From Spizellomyces punctatus DAOM BR117 (Eukaryota > Chytridiomycota > Chytridiomycetes > Spizellomycetales > Spizellomycetaceae), in NCBI RefSeq assembly GCF_000182565.1, contig NW_015971539.1:1421219-1485218 (forward strand): DNA of 64,000 bases, read 5' to 3'. The notes beneath the pieces were generated by a model. The model ran no database searches, had not been told where the DNA came from, and worked only from the letters and a program-made list of their open reading frames with translations. Of the stretch, positions 25,788 through 37,153 are shown piece by piece; the first letter of the stretch is position 1; each line of letters opens with the position of its first letter. A program made the position numbers and the translations under genes.

Positions 25788-28243
25788 TCAACCCAACTGT
25801 CCGATCAGAACAGCATCGACCACTTCCCCTTGCGCTACCTCCATTCTCCCTTGTGTGCCCGCAGGCATCTTCAAAAGCGCATTTGCGCCCCTCATACTTA
25901 CCATTCGACTGCTTCGCTGCGATCCTGTACTATAGGCAACAAGGCGCGTTCCCTGATGTCCCGAAGATGGGGCGATGGCAATGTGAGCGCGATGGAATTC
26001 AGGCCGCGATGGATCGAGCTGGATTGTATCTGCGAGCTGTGGTCGACGTCATGTGAGCCGTTAAGCGTTCGGTTCATAATCAGCGAACGCCAAAGGCGAT
26101 GCTTACCTCTGCACGCACTACGGGGAGAATAGGATCTGAGTACCCCGCCATCTTCCTCAAAGCAGGAAGCACAAAGAGATAAAAGGTGACACTGGCCGAA
26201 ACGGGATTGCCAGGCAGAGCAAAGATTAGCTTTCTTCGACCACCATCAGTCCCGGGAATCGTGGCAAATGTAGTCGGCTTCCTGAAGTATCAGGGCCAGT
26301 ATTCGGCATCAGCACGCGTCCCATGTTAACCAAAATGGCTGTAGGACCATACCCTGGTTTCAACAGAACTCTTCCAAAATGTATTGTCGCACCCAATGCC
26401 CGTTCGAGAACCGGCTTTAATAAATCCAGTTCTCCCATGGATACTCCGCCGGTTGTCACTAGTACATCCGCTTGATCCAATCCTTTCCTGATGATTTTGG
26501 CTAGCTCCTCCGCACTACCCACAAATAGAAACAATATTGAGAATTCAATGCAACGAGTGAGGCAGAAGACATTGATCTTTCAATTTGGCTCACCTGTCTG
26601 GCGCAATCCCCAGATCAATCGAGTCAAACCCCGCGACTTTCACGGCCGCTGCGAGGGTCGGACGATTAGAGTCCCGGATGACCCCGTATGGAATTGGACC
26701 TGGAGTCTTAGCTTCTACCACTTCGTTTCCTGTGGACAAAAGTCCCACCACAGGCTTCCGAATTGCAAGAACTTGCGTTACGCCGACAGACGCCAAAACG
26801 CCAATCTCAGAGGGTGTAATCAGGCTGCCCTTTTGCAATATATCTTCTCCAATGGCAATGTCGGAGCCAATCTCTCGAATATTTTGGCCCTCGGCGGCCG
26901 TTTCGTGAAGCTGCACAATCTCTTCCACGGTACCATCATCTGAGGCTTTAATCAAGGAGGTGTTCTCCACCATGACAACGGCATTAGCGCCAGCTGGGAC
27001 AGGTGCACCAGTTGCTACCCTTGCAATTTGCCCTTTCTGCAAATTGATACGGGCTCCTCCACCTGCAATAGATCCAGCAATAACCGGGTACTCTCCTGGT
27101 CCATCCGACGCTTTCATATGCCATGCATGAGTGTGGGGCCGCGACGATGTCAACGACATCCGGTTTGCTTACCCACTACAGCGTAGCCGTCAACAATCGA
27201 TGCTCGATAGCCCGGCACGGCCTCCTGAGCAGCAACATCTTCCGCCAAAACCGATCCTACTAATTCTCGCGGATTGTCTATAGACATGTGAGCTGGCAAC
27301 AAGGTATCTGCATGGGCCATGACTGTCGAAAGAGCTGCCTCATAAGATACGAGAGGATACAGAGATTTCCGCGGACGCATTGCAACTGTGTAAACCCACA
27401 TATCAATCAGGTATTATTTCAATGAAGATTTCAAATGACCGTAGAGACCAACGATTGCCATACCTGGGACGGTAATCCCTCCGTCGACGAGCTGTACCAC
27501 TTCCGCTGTTCCATGTTTTTGTCCATCATGATCACGGTGATGAGAGTGATGATGATGGTGACAGTGGTGGTGATGACGATGCTTGTGTGATGGTCCTTTC
27601 GCCTCACCCATCTTTCGATGCGTCTCATCCGCACCCTCAACGTCTCCTTTTGCAAGCTCAACGGCGTGAGCAAGTACAGGTAAAACTGCCTCCAGATTTT
27701 CCTTGCTTCCCTTGGGACTACCCGGTAAGGTAATAATCACGCTTCGTTTCCGAATTCCACAAACTGAACGTGATAGCGCTGCCATAGGCGTAGTTTCAAG
27801 CGAAGTAGTTATCATGGCTGTTACTATTCCTGGGGCAGTCTTTTCCAGCAGAGGATTAATGGCCTATTGAGAGGAACAAGTTAAAAAGGTAAACCAGCAA
27901 TATAGAAACAGATAACATGAAGTACCTCTGGTGTGACGTCTCTAGGTGCAAAGCCTGTACCGCCTGTTGTCACAATCAAGTTCACACCTTCAACATCAGC
28001 TAATCTCTTGACAACGTCTTGAATGGCAAGTATGTCGTCAGGAACAGTAGCAAGCTCCTGGACATTCCAACCGTCCCCTGACAGTTGGTCTGCCAACAAT
28101 GGGCCACTACGGTCTTCGGCGAGGCCTTGCGAGACTCTGTCGCTCACTAGGGATTTATGAAGCGACCAGTCTCACACGCCAAAAGTTCATACATGGACAG
28201 TCTAACCTGAAATTATCGCAACGCTTCCCTTTGTGCCTGACAT
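25788..28243 (-). CDS. gephyrin-type molybdenum cofactor synthesis fusion (MogA-MoeA)
   Basis: Eight exons close in frame (28243-28207, 28146-27926, 27863-27464, 27385-27173, 27110-26594, 26514-26353, 26281-26107, 26036-25788) and give 657 aa. The N-terminal MogA domain adenylylates molybdopterin; it has [37 protein letters not shown] and [12 protein letters not shown]. The C-terminal MoeA domain inserts molybdate. It has [69 protein letters not shown] and a domain IV with [21 protein letters not shown]. This G-then-E order is that of animal gephyrin and fungal CnxE; plants have the reverse. The linker carries a dense His cluster with one Cys (plus-strand 27524-27590). The product would feed nitrate reductase, sulfite oxidase and similar enzymes in the cytosol. 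Confidence 0.95.
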
Positions 28244-29028
28244 GGTTCAACAATTTCAGTTCTGCAATGGTCTCCTTGCGGGGAGATGGACACTGTTGCT
28301 TGCGAACGCGTCTGGCAAACCTTTGCCCAAATGGATCAGTCTTGCTGTTGCCCATCTTCCGCCCAGAAGAAACTTTCAGTTTTTCAAGATTAACGACGAC
28401 AATGTGATAAATAAAATGCAGCAAGATGTCAAGATGATGTCTACAGCCATCGTAGACCACATGGTTTCTTGTAAAGCACTCGAACTTGTGCCCATTTCTG
28501 ACAATGACGCTCAGTGCAAATCCATCATGGACGGGACATTTGGATAAAGCTCATGAAAACATTACCAGGCTAGTTTTGTTATGCATATCCGAGAAGAACG
28601 ATAAAGTTAGAAAATGTTTAAAAAAAGAAAACAACGCTTTTTCCATAAGGATACTGACAAAAACATTGGCTGGCCACAGTCAACATGGAGCGCTTGGCGA
28701 TCGGACCCCCTTCCTAGCTCCTCAACCTTGATTCCGCGCAATCAACAGCCAGCTGTTTGAGAATCACAAGGGTCAGCAGGTATAAACAATCTAGAAACAC
28801 AAGTAATAGGTTGCAGGGTTGCGCGGAACTTTGCAAGTAAATCTATTCATATCCGATATTGTAAATAATGGCGATGCTTAATTTAAGCCAACATTTAAGG
28901 GCAACTTTCCGCGGCCCTCCAAAATTCCGCTAATTACATTTGTAATTAGCAAATGCGATAGTTTCCGTCTTAACTTGGACCCGACAAGTCTCCACGCCGA
29001 GTTGCAACTTGCCTACGATATTTTGGTC
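28244..29028. promoter_or_regulatory. divergent promoter region between gephyrin and GPCR genes
   Basis: 785 bp with no credible coding region. It holds a perfect 22-bp inverted repeat about 80 bp before the GPCR start (listed separately) and AT-rich patches near 28850-28900. Confidence 0.55.
28929..28950. promoter_or_regulatory. perfect inverted repeat upstream of the GPCR gene
   Basis: GCTAATTACA (28929-28938), a TT spacer, then TGTAATTAGC (28941-28950). The arms are exact reverse complements. Each contains TAATTA, a homeodomain-type core, so a dimeric activator or repressor site is plausible. It lies 78 bp before the ATG at 29029. Function is inferred only. Confidence 0.5.
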
Positions 29029-30304
29029 ATGGCTTCATCCGACGGCATTGGGGAACCCTGGCAAGTTTTAGGTCATGGCGAGTGGCATCCACATGGAACG
29101 GCCGAGCGAGTGTACAATCTCGTCGCCTTCTTTGTAAATCTTACAAATGTGTTCGGCAATTCCTTCATTTTTTTCATGTTTGCAAAGGATAGAAGTCTTT
29201 GGGAGCCTAGGACGCTCTTGGTATGCTTACTTTATAACCCATGCTTCCTCAAGTGCCTCAAAATATTCCTAACCATCCTTCACACCAGGTCCTCAACCTA
29301 GCCTTTGCAGACCTTAGTTGGGGCTCTGCGGCAATGATCACGGAATTGATCAACTCGATTAAAGGAGGATTCGCGACTGGCACACTTGGATGCAATGTCG
29401 CTTTGCACTTCGCCAGCTTTGGAATTGCGTTGTCAATGCAAACTTTTATGTGGATATCTGTGGACAGATGGTTGGCAATAGTTCGTGAGTAAGTATTTGC
29501 TGTTTATCCGCTGAAACGATATATGATGCCGTTGGTTGATATCATTTACCTTTCTCCAGACGACCCCCGAACCCATGGCAAATATACTCTGTGATTGCGT
29601 CGACATGGGTCGTAGCGTTAAGTAAGTTTAATTCCCTTGCCCATTCCAATGGCTTAAACTTACGTGAAACTCTCCTGCGTTTTACAGTGTACACAATCTG
29701 GCTCATTTTCGCCGGCCGTCCTGCCGGCGGGGGTGTCCTGAGCAGTACACACACATACTGCGAAGCCGCTTGGATGTTTCCGTCCTTTTTGATGAAGAGC
29801 ATGACGTACTTCACCCAGGCGGCTTATTTCTCCTTCTTCTTGGTTACCACGTACTGTTATAGCAGCATCTATGTGACTTTTAGGGCAAGTAGACGGAGGT
29901 TGTATGGAATGAACCTCATGACAGCTGGTACGGTCGCAAATACAGCAAGAGGAATGGTCGGCGGCAGTACGGAAATGTTACAGTTGTCAGCAGTGCAATC
30001 TAACCGATCGAATGCCACGAGCAACGTCGAAAAGGGCATCAAAAAGCCGCCGAAGCTACAAGATCAAGAGTACCAAATCATCAAAAAGTTTGTGACCCTT
30101 GTGTCGGTCTTTCTGGTTACGTGGGGGATGTGGGTGTTTGGTGTTGTAACATACCAATCTCACACGGGACGACCGTCACCAATCTGGCAGAACGGACTTG
30201 GGGCAATGATGGCCTACATGAACTCTGCGATCAATCCAATCCTACTCATCGTAATGGATAATCGGTTTACTGCGAGTGCCAAGAGGGTGATCGGATGGAC
30301 TTGA
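29029..30304 (+). CDS. class A (rhodopsin-like) G-protein-coupled receptor
   Basis: Exons 29029-29220, 29289-29488, 29560-29621 and 29688-30304 close in frame and give 356 aa with seven hydrophobic segments. Class A marks, in order: GN in helix 1 (NVFGNSFIF), NLAFADL in helix 2 with the sodium-site Asp, and a helix 3 Cys (GTLGCNVAL) with a partner Cys in loop 2 (HTYCEAAW). Helix 3 ends in SVDRWLAIV, a DRY variant. Helix 6 has LVTWGMW in place of CWxP, and helix 7 ends NSAINPILLIV in place of NPxxY. The position of the retinal-binding Lys in helix 7 is Tyr, so this is not an opsin. The third inner loop is ~90 residues with Ser/Asn-rich stretches. The in-frame TTG at 28975 was not used. Ligand unknown. 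Confidence 0.85.
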
Positions 30305-30555
30305 AAGGCGCAGGCTGTGAATGTACCATTGTTGCTGTAGATATCTAGTTAGAATGCTATACCCCAAGTAAAAACTACTTGATCTTGCATTACGTAAGAT
30401 AACCAATTGGTTCCATCCAATGCTCATCCCGTCATGGTTTTGACATGACGAGCGCAATCGCCTTGTTTCTCAACGTGGCATTTGCGACCACGGGCACTGA
30501 CGCCCTCAAGACGGGACATGAGAGAGTAACCGCATGAGGAGGATCTGAAGCAGAC

Positions 30556-32247
30556 ATGTCCAAATCGACCATTCCGACCGAACTTTTAAACGCTGTATTC
30601 CACTGGGTGAAGGAACTTCGCGACTTGTACGCATGTTGTCTGGTCAGCCGCTCATGGTTCAGTTCTGCGCACACATATCTATGGGGGAATTTGGAGTGGT
30701 ATACCGACGAATGCAGGTTTTTTAACCTCCTGGCTCATTTTTCACACGCTGCATTCACTGACATCGCTCCAAATACAGGGGAAGACTTTCGTAATGTACT
30801 TTCCCGCCCACGGCACCTTGCTGCCGACTACCGACATAGCATTCAAAAACTTGTCATCACAACATCTTCCCCTCCTGAGGCTGGAGAGCCGCGCCTTATG
30901 GGACTTCGCAAACTCTTACACAATTGCCCACGTTTGACTGTCTTAAATTTGGATTGCCCGGCACTAAACGATGACGATATGTGGACCCTTTCAACATCAT
31001 GTCGTCAACTGCGCGCACTCTCACTCGTTTCAGGGTCCCATCCTTCGGGTTGCGTCACAGATGAAGGTATCCAAGCAATAGCATCAAATTGTCGGAACCT
31101 TTGCCATCTACGATTACGGGCGACATGCGCTGGCGCGTTCACTGAACGAGCATTCAGGGCTATTGCGGAAAGATACACGGACCAGCTACAGAGCTTTGCA
31201 TTGGAATGGGTCGGAACGCACTCCACAGGTTTATCAGTTTACGGTGGGGGTCCCGACGCGGAACGACGTTTTGTGGAAGCGTTACAGGCGGTGATCCTAC
31301 AGAATGCAAAGTTGCATGCGCTTTCATTGGACTGGCCAATCGGAATAGACAAGTCACTTGATGCTGCCGCGCAAACCCTTCGCTATCTTCGTAGCCTGCG
31401 AATAGGCAACGCCCACAACACGTTAGCCATCAAATTACTCATCGCAGCCAATCCGTCCCTCGAATCCCTCTCTCTATACGAAGTTAATCTTGCGCCGGAA
31501 CCGAGCCGTTTTTTTGCTCCGTTATTATCAAACTTACGAAACCCGCGGGGCCCCACTATACGGGAACTGGAACTGGAGGGCATTGGCTGTGTAGCAAACA
31601 TCCTCCCCTTCTTGACTCGCTTCCACTCGCTGACTCGTGTCAAATTTGCACAATCTAGGCGAGCTGCTTTTTTGCATCTTCCTGCCATTGACGACTTTGT
31701 TGCCGCGGTAGCCAGATCATGTCCACATCTGCAAAGTATTGATATACCTATCATGACCGACGTACCTATACTGCAGATTGCACATGGCTGCCCAATGTTG
31801 GAGGAGCTGGATGTCGGATACGGAAAGGAAGTTACAGACTCGGCAATCATTTTCCTAGCTCGAAAATGCCCAAAGATCCACAAGCTGCATCTGGGCTGTG
31901 CGGAACTCTTAACCGACACATCGCTGACAATTCTTATGGAATCTCTCGGCCCAAGTCTTCGGCGCCTCACATTACCGTTTGGCAACAAGCTGCTGACCAT
32001 TAAGACGCTGCGCGCCATTGCTAACCACTGCAAACGGTTGGAGGGCTTGGCAAATTTACCCGCAACGATGGGAATGCGTCCATTGTTGGAAAATGTTCCC
32101 AAACTGACAAGATTGCTGGTCCTTGGACTTTCCATTGGTCCGCATGTAGATTCTGTGCAAGGGTGGCGACATTACATGAGTAGAGAGGAGCAGGATACAT
32201 TAAAAGCTGCCTGTAAGAGGCTGAAATACATATCATACGGTGGATGA
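30556..32247 (+). CDS. F-box / leucine-rich-repeat protein (AMN1/FBXL type)
   Basis: A single exon of 563 aa. An F-box is visible at residues ~4-48: IPTELLNAVFHWVKELRDLYACCLVSRSW...LWGNL. The rest is a run of leucine-rich repeats of the CC (cysteine-containing) class: LRKLLHNCPRLTVLNLDCP, LSTSCRQLRALSLVSG, IASNCRNLCHLRLRA, VARSCPHLQSIDIP and IAHGCPMLEELDVGYG. They continue with LARKCPKIHKLHLGCAELLTD and IANHCKRLEGL. Such proteins are substrate receptors of SCF ubiquitin ligases; the F-box binds Skp1 and the repeats hold the target. The target cannot be read from sequence. The first ATG is used and falls right before the F-box. Confidence 0.88.
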   Translation: MSKSTIPTELLNAVFHWVKELRDLYACCLVSRSWFSSAHTYLWGNLEWYTDECRFFNLLAHFSHAAFTDIAPNTGEDFRNVLSRPRHLAADYRHSIQKLVITTSSPPEAGEPRLMGLRKLLHNCPRLTVLNLDCPALNDDDMWTLSTSCRQLRALSLVSGSHPSGCVTDEGIQAIASNCRNLCHLRLRATCAGAFTERAFRAIAERYTDQLQSFALEWVGTHSTGLSVYGGGPDAERRFVEALQAVILQNAKLHALSLDWPIGIDKSLDAAAQTLRYLRSLRIGNAHNTLAIKLLIAANPSLESLSLYEVNLAPEPSRFFAPLLSNLRNPRGPTIRELELEGIGCVANILPFLTRFHSLTRVKFAQSRRAAFLHLPAIDDFVAAVARSCPHLQSIDIPIMTDVPILQIAHGCPMLEELDVGYGKEVTDSAIIFLARKCPKIHKLHLGCAELLTDTSLTILMESLGPSLRRLTLPFGNKLLTIKTLRAIANHCKRLEGLANLPATMGMRPLLENVPKLTRLLVLGLSIGPHVDSVQGWRHYMSREEQDTLKAACKRLKYISYGG

Positions 32248-32622
32248 ATAAAAATATGTCGTCCTGTAATGAAAGTGGAATTGTTTGAAGACCGTTTCTT
32301 GATTGGAACAGAAACAACGAGATTAACGGTAAATAACATGTAAACGTAATTGCAGCCAGCGTTGATGCTCATCTTGGAACGGATTATGTAATGGCTCACG
32401 TAAGTGATCACCCAGCTAAGGTCTGCGATCTCGTCAAATATAGTTGAAAGTCAAGGCCGAATCGCATATTAGCAACAAGCTGTGATTCCTCGAGGTATGC
32501 ATCTAGCCATGAAGTTATCGTTTGTTTAACTTTTTCACTTACTGATCTTGATCAATTCTTTCACTGTCTGAGAGGTGTGCCATCTGGTCGTCTTTACATC
32601 CCAATCCGCCCGTCCCATTAAA
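32248..32622. other. intergenic spacer before CFAP251
   Basis: 375 bp holding the F-box gene's 3' end and the presumed CFAP251 promoter. No gene or clear motif seen. Confidence 0.5.
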
Positions 32623-35600
32623 ATGGCAGCAACGACGACTTCACAATCGAGCACCAGCAATGTCTTGGTATGAAAATCTGTTTGAGGATCTGGGCATCTA
32701 TTGATATTAACCATTGTGCGCCTTGGCCGTAAACACATTTAAATAGGGACTAGCATGGACTTTTGGCCTCAATAAAAGCATTCTTGGAGGAGTCCACAAC
32801 CTGAGTGATAGCGGTAGAAAGGTGAATGTGATAATCTCTTCTTATAAAATCCTAGACTTACCCTATGAATCCTGCCTTCATTAGGTCATATTCTACGCGG
32901 CCGCCCACACAGGTGTGCTCTACGACTATGCGAACGGCAAACAGCAGCTTCTCCAAGGCCATGTACGTCCAATGATCCTTTTCCCTGATCTCATACTGCT
33001 CACATTTCACGACAATTTAGTGCAATCAAATAACAGCCCTCACGACCTCTTCCGACAAACGATTTCTGCTGACGGCAGATCAGGGCAATGATTCAATGAT
33101 TATTATCTGGGATACCACAGTTGGAAGTCCCGCTACAAAGGACACTACCACCGATGGGCCAAATAATGCAGCGCTTAACGCTCTTCCTATCAGAACAATC
33201 TTTGATTCCCATGGAGGAGCAGGAGTCATTGCGGCCGAGTTTACGAACGACTCGAAGTATGTGGTGACGCTGGGAAATGGTAATCTTCTGATCACTGGCT
33301 TGTATGAAAGCCATCTACTTATTTACGGAATGCCCTCTCATGGTGAAATACTTTATAGACTCGCCACAGACTATTTCCATTTGGGATTGGACGACAGAAA
33401 GCGATGAACCTGTCGTCTCTACTATTGTGGACGGCGAGGCGCAGGTGAACAAGACAAAGTGATAAATGTGCCTTATCACCAATTGACCGTTGTCACTTCT
33501 CGAAAACAGACATCCCTTAAAATCAACCCTGAGGACTTTACGGAATTTCTCACCACCGGTCCCCATTCAGTGAATTTCTTCACATGGTCTCCTGACGCCG
33601 GAATCAGCCAGCATGTTCCCGTCCTCAGCCCCAAGTATGTGGACATTGACATCTCAGACAACGTAGCTATTTTCTTACTCTCCTTTGTGTCTCAGGGACT
33701 TCAAGCACACGCCTTCCTCATTCACCCATTCTACTTTCCTCCCTTCGACGCCATCGAACACTATCGGACAGGCTATCAGTGCAACCGCAGACGGAGACGT
33801 AATTGTGTGGACAGATCGGAGTCTAAATAATCTAAGTGTAAAAATGGAGAGAGGAAAGAAAGCAGGAGTTAAAATAATGCGGTATGTTGTGAGTATTTCT
33901 TATTGATAGTCAGGCATACTAAAGCTCGGATGAAGGTTACATACTGGTGCCATCAATATTGTGATGGTTATGCAGGGAAAATGGCTTGTGACTGGAGGTG
34001 AAGATGGGTTTGTAAGGGTTTACGATATGCAGGTAATACGAGACATCTGCAATCGTAGACTATGACCCATCGCTAGCCATAAGCTGATGCCGTTCACCTG
34101 CGATTTCTAGTTTCGTTTGATTGTTTGGTTTGAGCGTCTTCGAGCAGGTCCTATCTCCTCAATTTCCCTTGGAGGAGGTGCAATAAATTTGGAGCAAGAT
34201 GATGGTGGTATGTACGACCCGAAAAGGAGGATCTTGCAGATACTCGGAAACTCAGTAATTTTACAGCTGATTCCTTGTCCGATGCGGACATTCCGGCTCT
34301 GATTGTCGCTACGAAGCATTCTCGTGTACTCCTCCTTACGAATCTTGGAGAAGGCGTTACTCGGGATACGGTAGCAAAGGGGGGGATCGCTGCGGTATGA
34401 CTCTTATATCAGCTACATGCCTTTGACGAGTATTTGATGTGTTTCTTAATCAGAATGCGGCAATAAAAACACTCCTTGAGGGTCAGTACGATTCCATGCA
34501 CGGACTAGCTGTTCATCCGACTCTTCCAAAATTCGCGGTAGGGGGATATAGTGGTGAGCGGCCTAATGGTCTTTTACCCATTCCAACTTTGGTACTCATA
34601 GTTTTTCTTGATCAGGTTGGGTTCATGTATGGGACTACACAACAAAACAGTTGGTTACATCCCGTCGATTTGAAGAACCTCATGAAGAGAACCCCCATAT
34701 AGTCAAAATCGGCAAAAAGAAGCAAGAGCACAATGCAGATATACTGAAAGTACAGTGCATGGCATTCTCTCCAGATGGCAAGACACTAGGTATGACGCAG
34801 AATTTTCATTGCAAAACTGTCCTCGGAACCACATCAATAACAGAGACCTCCAGCAATTGGCTTTACAAATGGCACTGTACGCCTCGTTCATACGCAAACA
34901 TTGCAGGACTTCCACCAATCCACACCTGCGTCTCATCGTCCCGGAATACCTGGATACGCAGCATCCAAAAAACCCATTATGAGAGCCGTCTTCTCCAATG
35001 ACTCGCAATGGATGGCAATTGCTGATGAGGGTTACGCTGTTGGAGTTTTCAGATTTGGCCCAAAGGACGAATGGGGATTTGTGGGCAGATGTAGAGCACA
35101 TTATGGAGAGATAGTTGGTAAGAATGACGCCACTTTGTTTCATAACACGGCGACCAAGTAATCCTAAAGTGGTCACGTAGGGCTAGTTTTCGTTCCCCCG
35201 GCGCCAGATATGACTTATCCTCGCCTCCTTTCAATTTCACACGACAGACAAATCGCCGAATACGACTTGGAAAAATCCAGCATTACAGCCGGCATTGTCA
35301 TCAGTTCCCTCACAAGAATCGATCAAACTCACAGTCCGCTCTGTGCAGTCCTCCATCCGTCCCCTCCCATTCGCGGCCCGCACGATGCGCCTCAGTATTA
35401 CATACTAACAGCCAACACTGGAGCCAAGTTTCGCTTGTATACTGCGGAATCGGGCATGTGTCGACGAACTGTTGTTGCACCTAGATATGGAGGGGAGCTG
35501 CGGGGTTTGGCGGTTGTAAACAAGAAAGATGGACAAGGCGGTGAAGATGACAACACATTTTTGGCATATATGACGACGGACAAGGTATTAATGCCCATGC

Positions 35601-36766
35601 GATTTGCGGACATAATCACACGGGCTCGAACTAATATCAAGAAAACTAGGTGATTGGCCTCATTAAGCTCCCCCTGGACGGTAACCCACATAAATCTATG
35701 GGTTTGATAGCTCATCCCGGTGCAGTAAGTTGCAGAACTGTTCTAATGCACACTCCAGCAAAGACTAAGCTGCATCTACAATAAACACAGATTGCCGCTC
35801 TGGTGCCAACACCGACCGGTTCACATCTGCTAACAGTCGGATGTGACGATGGTGTCATAAACTTATGGTCCATCAACCCTGCTGCCCTGGATACGCAAAT
35901 CGCCCTTGGTGGAGAGGAACTAGAGCCTTTTCTCGATTTGCTTTTCGCTGGGCAATCGGAAAGAGCAGCATTTGTGCGAGAGATGGAAGATTACTTTTAT
36001 TATGCTCAGCTAAGAAGGTGCGAGGAAGCCCTTGAAGCATCATGGTGGGAATTACTTGACTTACGCGGAATTTGTTGAAAAGCCAAGGCGAAGATGTAAC
36101 CCGCAACCGTCAAATATCCACCACCGTCGCTCTCGGAGAAGTTCCTTCCATCATGCAAGCCATGGGATACTATCCATCCTTCCAAGAAATTGAAGACATG
36201 TTGAATGAAGTTCGGTATTCAGGGTGGTTTGAAGGGTACGCGGCGGACCTGAGGGAAAGTGTAACGTTTGAAGAGCTCATCAGACGTGAGTCTTCAGAAA
36301 ACATATTTGTCATTATTGTCCCCTCCCGGAACTAACGTGAAGGCGCTGTCTGCTAGTCTACGTGAATCATCGCCCGATAGAAGATTATGCTCAATCAGAC
36401 ATTGATGCGTCTCTTGCCCATGCAAAGCGCCTCGAACCCGGTGTGCCCCGTGGCATCGAGGGTGTACTACCGCCTATCTCCGCTGCTGACAAAATCTCTA
36501 GAGAGGGTCTTATGGCACTATTACAGCAATACGGTAAGGATGGGAGGCGCAGGCGACATTGTGACCCTACACATTCGACGCTGACATGTTTGACCTGCTA
36601 CATAGGCGAAACTTTGTCCTCTGCGGATTTTTTGGATACATTCCAGACACTATTGATCAATGATCCACGATATAATGGGACTTTCCCGGACGAGTTTTCT
36701 AGTCAAGAATTTGTGGAGGAGATTTTAGGGTTGATCCCGCAAGTGACACCGCAAATAGACGTGTGA
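32623..36766 (+). CDS. CFAP251: CFAP251 (WDR66), axonemal spoke-associated WD40 protein
   Basis: A long many-exon gene. Early exons are 32623-32667, then 32747-32821 (LAWTFGLNKS...GGVHNLSD, the family's opening block), then VIFYAAAHTGVLYDYANGKQQLLQGH. WD40 repeats follow. Clear pieces are DNDSMIIIWDTTVG, QTISIWDWTTES, TEFLTTGPHSVNFFTW, MAFSPDGKTL and SHLLTVGCDDGVINLWSI. The C-terminus matches the CFAP251 EF-hand-like region: MEDYFYYAQLRR, TTVALGEVPSIMQAMGYYPS, EIEDMLNEVRYSGW, LYVNHRPIEDY and GLMALLQQYGETLSSADFLDTF. In cilia the protein belongs to the calmodulin- and spoke-associated complex near radial spoke 3 and helps control dynein. Its presence means the organism builds motile flagella. 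I did not fix all middle exon edges. The stop is TGA at 36764-36766. Confidence 0.88.
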
Positions 36767-37153
36767 CAGTAAACTTATTTATTTGACCATAGTTATAAAC
36801 TCCATATCAGTTTAAAGATTGCATAGGCATAAAGCGGGGTGACACATTTGCCACGCATTCTTACCAATTTCCAACTGCTTGCATCTCAATCGTTGCCGAT
36901 AACGGAAGTTACGGCAAGATGGAAATGATGGAGAAATCCACATTTAATCAAGTAAAATTCACATGCTTATCCGGGCACTAATGCCTTCCTGACCTTGGTG
37001 TTGGCTGCTCCGCGGCGTCTTTTTGTAGATGGACAAAGTTACGAGAATGGGTCATGCTGAGTATACCTTGCTAGATTATTGACGCACGAGTAACATTATT
37101 CGCAAGTATATTGAGGAAGATACCAGGCTAGGAACCCTGTTACATAAATTTCC
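36767..37153. other. convergent 3' spacer
   Basis: 387 bp between the CFAP251 stop and the stop of the membrane-protein gene. AT-rich, no gene seen. Confidence 0.5.

Noticed and set aside
29029-30304. Opsin identity for the GPCR
   Set aside because: The retinal Lys position in helix 7 is Tyr, so it is called a class A receptor without light function.
31383-32135. 250-codon antisense frame within the F-box/LRR gene
   Set aside because: It is a shadow of the LRR coding strand; the plus-strand protein has clear F-box and LRR periodicity.
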